Virus record (IMG/VR): IMGVR_UViG_3300034135_000002
Location: 1-23,606 of that record
From: a virus
Reading direction: 5' to 3' (one strand)
DNA length: 23,606 bases
In this document: positions 19,921 to 23,606 of the stretch, one piece after another
Position numbering within the stretch: position 1 is the stretch's first letter
Layout of the letters: each line of letters starts with the position of its first letter
The notes under the pieces: model-generated
What the model saw: the letters and a program-made list of their open reading frames with translations, nothing else
Told to the model about the DNA's origin: nothing
The model's database searches: none
Position numbers and translations under genes: made by a program

Positions 19921-20879
19921 TGGCGGACTCTTCAACTCTGGACGTAAACGTAATAACTAATGCCGTGGATGCCTCTGGCTCTACAGTTATTTCAGTTGTC
20001 CAGTCAAACGTTATGGAGTCCTCCACTGTAGATGCCACTATTACTACTGGCGGGGTTGGGGAGACAGGCCCACCAGGCACAACCAACCACACCCTCCTAA
20101 CCAACATAGGCGTTAACACTCACGCTCAAATAGACACAGCGCTAACAACAGCCGCTGCCCATATAGCCAATACATCTAACCCTCATAGTGTTACTAAAGC
20201 CCAAGTAGGGTTAGGCAGTGCGAATGATACTAGTGATGCAGACAAGCCGGTAAGCACAGCCCAGGCCGCCGCTATAGCCGCTAAGCTATCCTTAACCGGC
20301 GGCCAAGTCACTGGTCTGATAGACGTCATATACGCTTACGCCATGAACAGTGCAAAGAACACGAGCACCGCCCAATATTCTGGAGCAGGTATGCGCTTGC
20401 TCAACACTGCCTCTACTATGGGCGACCAAGCGGGTGTAATGGTATATGCCGGAATAAATGACACAGCTGCAAGCGAAGGTTATTTGTCTATAGATAAAGT
20501 TGATACGACTGGCGCATTTACTGGTCACCTGATGCTGTTCGACTTTAATGCAGCTCTAGTTACTCTGTACCAAGAGCTCTTCATGAGCCAAGAGCGCATA
20601 ACGGGTGTTGGCGAGCCTATAAGCGCCCAGGATGCAGCCACGAAGAACTATGTTGATACAACTGTAGCAGCAATACCCCTGAACCGACTGACAGCCCCCG
20701 ACGGTGGTGTATGGGAAGTAAGCGTATCTAATTCGGGCAACCTGATTACAACCCTTATCCCTGTAGATACCGAACCGATAGACCCCGACTACGATACATC
20801 AGACTTCCAGCCAGCGTACGCAGAACCTACCCCTGGTGACTTTGGCGGAACATTTACTATAGGAAGCGCAGGATTTTAA
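19920..20879 (+). CDS. Tail fibre-like protein (319 aa)
   Basis: ATG in TAATG overlap. N-terminus is beta-rich; a short GETGPPGTTNHTLLTNIG motif, typical of phage fibres, precedes THAQID and a SNPHSVTKAQVGLGSANDTSD fibre signature repeat. Residues from about 140 on form a beta-rich domain, then ITGVGEPISAQDAATKNYVD, the common fibre shaft or trimerisation element. C-terminal tail is Asp/Pro-rich. Acts in host adsorption or as an adaptor for the following GH81 enzyme. Confidence 0.78.
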   Translation: MADSSTLDVNVITNAVDASGSTVISVVQSNVMESSTVDATITTGGVGETGPPGTTNHTLLTNIGVNTHAQIDTALTTAAAHIANTSNPHSVTKAQVGLGSANDTSDADKPVSTAQAAAIAAKLSLTGGQVTGLIDVIYAYAMNSAKNTSTAQYSGAGMRLLNTASTMGDQAGVMVYAGINDTAASEGYLSIDKVDTTGAFTGHLMLFDFNAALVTLYQELFMSQERITGVGEPISAQDAATKNYVDTTVAAIPLNRLTAPDGGVWEVSVSNSGNLITTLIPVDTEPIDPDYDTSDFQPAYAEPTPGDFGGTFTIGSAGF

Positions 20880-20880
20880 T

Positions 20881-23094
20881 ATGGCAACAAACACAACTCA
20901 TTTCACATCAGTAGCTAACATTACGGCAAAGCACACGCCAATCGCAGCCTTCACCACTGCTATCCCAACTAACCAGTGGTGGTCAAATGTTTACGTCGGT
21001 TCAGTTGGGATTAACTGCCTACCGTTTGGAGCACTACCTACAGCTTCTGGTCTCGGCTTCTGCCTCCCCATTAAAACTACTACTGCCAAGGTATCTGGGG
21101 CTATTACTAATATTGCTACCCCCAATACGACACAGATGTCATTTAATGCCGTGGAAACACTGAGCCAGCGGGTAATTACTGGTTGGGATGACCTAACTGC
21201 AACTATGAAGTGGCCAACCGCTAACCCCGCCAACTATTTACAGACATGCTTCTCCCAAGGTGCTGGCTTTGTCACGATGCAGTACAACAACCTGACACCA
21301 AGCATCACCCACACCGGGAGCATCGTCACTATTAATGGGCTAACACCAGGCTCAAGTGCAACAGGTGACAAGTTTAAGATTGTGCTGAGTAATGGCCAGA
21401 CATGGGTAATCTACTCCAGCTCAGTTATCACCATATCCACTCACGCAACTGCTGCGCTGGTGGCTACTAGCACCTTCACCGGAATTTTGCAGGCTGCCAT
21501 TATATCCGTGCCTGAAGATGAGGCCGTACTTGATGCTGCCCATGGCATATACGTTACTGGGGCTGATCTCACTCTTACCGTAAATAACAACGTGGGTACA
21601 ATCGTATTCACTTACACGACAAGTGGAAGCGGTACGCTTCTGACACACGTACTGCCCCATCACATGGATGGTATACAGGACCCAACACTAGCCGGTATTA
21701 CCTATAACGTGCTTAAAGGTGATACGACTGGGATAAGCGGCACCTCATGGACGATGCGTGAAGTGCTCCCAACATTTGGGTTTAAGCCGCCGAATGCTAT
21801 TGACCCTACCCGCATAGCAGCCATTACGACAGCGCTAACCGCTGACATTGGTGCAACATTCAGTACCACTACCGCGCAGGCTGACCCCTACTACGGTGGG
21901 AAGTACTTAGCGAAGTGGGCCCGCCTAGCCCAAATAGCTGATGAACTTGGTGAGACTACTCTAGCGGCCAGTGCTCGTACAAAGTTCAAGCCAAGCCTTG
22001 TAGCCTGGCTAGACGCTACTAACACAAATAAGCTACTGTATGACACGACTTTCGGGGGCATCATCTCCACAAACGGCTCAACATCTACGGGTGGTGACTT
22101 CGGCAATGGCATATACAATGATCATCACTTCCACTACGGATACATGCTCTACGCAGCCGCCATACTTGCTAAGACTGACGCAGCGTTCCTAGCTAGCTAC
22201 CAAACAAAAGTAAATGTTCTAGCTAAAGATATAGCTAACCCATACCCAAGTGAAACCAGCTTCCCACTATTCCGTCACAAAGACTGGTACCACGGCCATT
22301 CGTGGGCCCATGGCTTAAGCGCAGCTAGTAGCTCAAAGAACCAAGAATCTTCCAGTGAATCAATCAATGCCTACTATGCACTGACACTATGGGGACTGGC
22401 GAGCGGCAGCGACTACATGGCTGCAACCGGACAACTACTGACTGCCACCGAACTGCACTCGGTCCGGCGCTACTACCACGTTAAGCTTGACTCACCGATC
22501 TGGCCCGAGAACTTCAAACAGCAAGGCTCAGTGGGTATCTTGTTCGACTTTAAGATGGACTACAACACCTTCTTCGGAACCCAGGAAGAGTATATACATG
22601 GAATCCAGATGCTCCCTTGCGTACCGATATCAGAACTTTTCTTGGAGGCTGACTGGGTTGCGGATGAGTACCCGGCCGTTATGTCACGTATCGATAGCCG
22701 TAGTACGCCTTACCGGATAACCAAGCTCACGGGTGGCTCAGGCTATACCGCAGGAAGCAGCCTAGCAACAACTGGGGGTAGCGGTACAGGCCTTCTCGTC
22801 ACTATTGCTGTATCGGGAGGTGCTGTCACTTCTATAACTCCAAAGATAGGCTCAGCGTATGAGTGGACGGGGAGTGGTTATGTTGACGGCGATACCATCA
22901 CTGTCGTCGGTGGAGGAGGTACGGGTGCAACAGGCACTCTCCATATAGAAATGACTGATGCCTGGCAAGGGGTTATGAACTCCGCTAAGGCGGTACTCGA
23001 CCCAGCAGCTGCATGGACTGAGGCGAATGCGCTCACCACCTTTGATAATGGTGCAACATTAACTAACTTGCTTCACTGGATAGCTACAAGATAA
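20881..23094 (+). CDS. GH81 endo-beta-1,3-glucanase, probable virion depolymerase
   Basis: 737 aa, AGGA at 20870-20873. Family signatures: PTNQWWSNVYVG at 29-40, then IYNDHHFHYGY with Asp414 as likely general acid, and NQESSSESINAYY with Glu489 and Glu493 about 75-79 residues later, the spacing of the GH81 acid and base. The enzyme cuts beta-1,3-glucan chains inside (EC 3.2.1.39, inverting). Residues about 612-690 are a Gly-rich beta domain (GGSGYTAGSS, TGLLVTIAVSGGAVTS) of the kind common in phage structural proteins, set between the main catalytic part and the end of the GH81 fold (DAWQGVMNS to LLHWIATR). The position between two fibres suggests a tail-bound enzyme; there is no signal peptide. 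Confidence 0.88.
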   Translation: MATNTTHFTSVANITAKHTPIAAFTTAIPTNQWWSNVYVGSVGINCLPFGALPTASGLGFCLPIKTTTAKVSGAITNIATPNTTQMSFNAVETLSQRVITGWDDLTATMKWPTANPANYLQTCFSQGAGFVTMQYNNLTPSITHTGSIVTINGLTPGSSATGDKFKIVLSNGQTWVIYSSSVITISTHATAALVATSTFTGILQAAIISVPEDEAVLDAAHGIYVTGADLTLTVNNNVGTIVFTYTTSGSGTLLTHVLPHHMDGIQDPTLAGITYNVLKGDTTGISGTSWTMREVLPTFGFKPPNAIDPTRIAAITTALTADIGATFSTTTAQADPYYGGKYLAKWARLAQIADELGETTLAASARTKFKPSLVAWLDATNTNKLLYDTTFGGIISTNGSTSTGGDFGNGIYNDHHFHYGYMLYAAAILAKTDAAFLASYQTKVNVLAKDIANPYPSETSFPLFRHKDWYHGHSWAHGLSAASSSKNQESSSESINAYYALTLWGLASGSDYMAATGQLLTATELHSVRRYYHVKLDSPIWPENFKQQGSVGILFDFKMDYNTFFGTQEEYIHGIQMLPCVPISELFLEADWVADEYPAVMSRIDSRSTPYRITKLTGGSGYTAGSSLATTGGSGTGLLVTIAVSGGAVTSITPKIGSAYEWTGSGYVDGDTITVVGGGGTGATGTLHIEMTDAWQGVMNSAKAVLDPAAAWTEANALTTFDNGATLTNLLHWIATR

Positions 23095-23606
23095 TGGGAA
23101 CACATATACAAGAATCCGACCTAGCTGCTGAATTGGTCGGCAAACAAAACCAAAGTGCATTTCTTGATAGCATCGCTGGGGGTAGCGTCCAAGGCTATAC
23201 ATCGTTCTACATGCCGCATAACATACCCATAAAGGGAACGGATAGCATTGGTAACAACCCAGATATACTGAATGTATCCACATCAGACCATACGGACCTT
23301 CGGAGCGCAGGAGCTGGTATACGGTTGAAGAATAGCGCTGGCACAACTGTGGCTACCATTACTGAAGCAGCCGGAGTAGACGTTAATGGGAATAAGGTCA
23401 CTAGTCTAGCCAATGGTACGAACGCCGCTGACGCTGTGAATAAGAGCCAGTTGGACACAAAAGAGACTACCATTGCCGCAGGAACGTCATCTCAATATTA
23501 CCGGGGCGATAAGACAATGCAGGCGCTTAACCAAGATGCAGTGCCAGACGGAACGACTAACAAAGCCTATACAGCTACGGAGAAAACTAAAGTTGCGGGC
23601 ATTGCT
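23094..23606 (+). CDS. Tail fibre-like protein, partial at window end
   Basis: Begins at ATG 23094 (TAATG overlap with the GH81 gene) and stays open for 171 codons to the window edge. A short N-terminal helix (HIQESDLAAELVGKQNQSAFLDS) is followed by beta-rich fibre sequence, VNGNKVTSLANGTNAADAVNKS (shaft type) and SSQYYRGDKTMQALNQDAV, common in phage fibres. Probably part of the same adsorption apparatus. Size and C-terminus not visible. Confidence 0.75.
   Translation, partial: MGTHIQESDLAAELVGKQNQSAFLDSIAGGSVQGYTSFYMPHNIPIKGTDSIGNNPDILNVSTSDHTDLRSAGAGIRLKNSAGTTVATITEAAGVDVNGNKVTSLANGTNAADAVNKSQLDTKETTIAAGTSSQYYRGDKTMQALNQDAVPDGTTNKAYTATEKTKVAGIA

Overview
The window is a continuous piece of a tailed double-stranded DNA phage (or prophage). 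All credible genes lie on the plus strand. They are small and tightly packed, with many ATGA or TAATG stop/start overlaps and AGGAG-type ribosome binding sites. TGA is used as an ordinary stop, so code 11 applies. The host cannot be fixed from sequence alone. The secreted lysozyme-like protein at 317-817 ends in an aggregation-promoting-factor-like domain. From memory, that domain is common in Saccharibacteria (TM7) and in lactobacilli, so a Gram-positive-walled host, perhaps a Patescibacterium, is a reasonable but unproven guess.

Layout. 1-316: an extended -10 promoter and a chain of four hairpins upstream of the lysozyme-like gene. 818-1121: 304 bases with no credible gene but rich in nested inverted repeats, probably a structured RNA. 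1122-1738: small genes, including a two-helix membrane protein that could be a holin. 1748-6191: accessory and recombination genes: a Rad52/Rad22-like annealing protein, SH3-like small proteins, a pentapeptide-repeat/DUF5758 protein, an A1S_2505-like protein, winged-helix-like proteins and a DUF1064-type nuclease, with terminators at 2989 and 6216. 6254-10584: about eighteen small genes, several encoding cysteine/histidine-rich, zinc-ribbon-like proteins. 10585-10920: a second gene-free stretch holding a promoter-like site, an intrinsic terminator, a repeated decamer and a strikingly well-formed branched RNA fold. 10921-12285: small genes leading into the late module.

12266-23606 is the virion module: TerS, TerL, a small gene, portal, a small gene, an acidic scaffold candidate, major capsid protein, two head-associated candidates, a small beta-rich protein, then three fibre-type genes. 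The middle fibre-type gene is a GH81 endo-beta-1,3-glucanase, probably a virion depolymerase, with a phage-type beta domain inserted before its C-terminal end. The last fibre gene runs off the window. Tail tube, tape measure, polymerase, helicase, integrase and repressor genes are not seen.

The most unusual material is (i) the non-coding structured regions at 50-208, 821-1083 and 10676-10835, which I cannot match to a known RNA class, (ii) the GH81 fibre enzyme with its nested domain, and (iii) the run of small CxxC...(F/Y)CxxH proteins. RNA folds were derived by hand from complementarity; no folding program, covariation test or database search was run.
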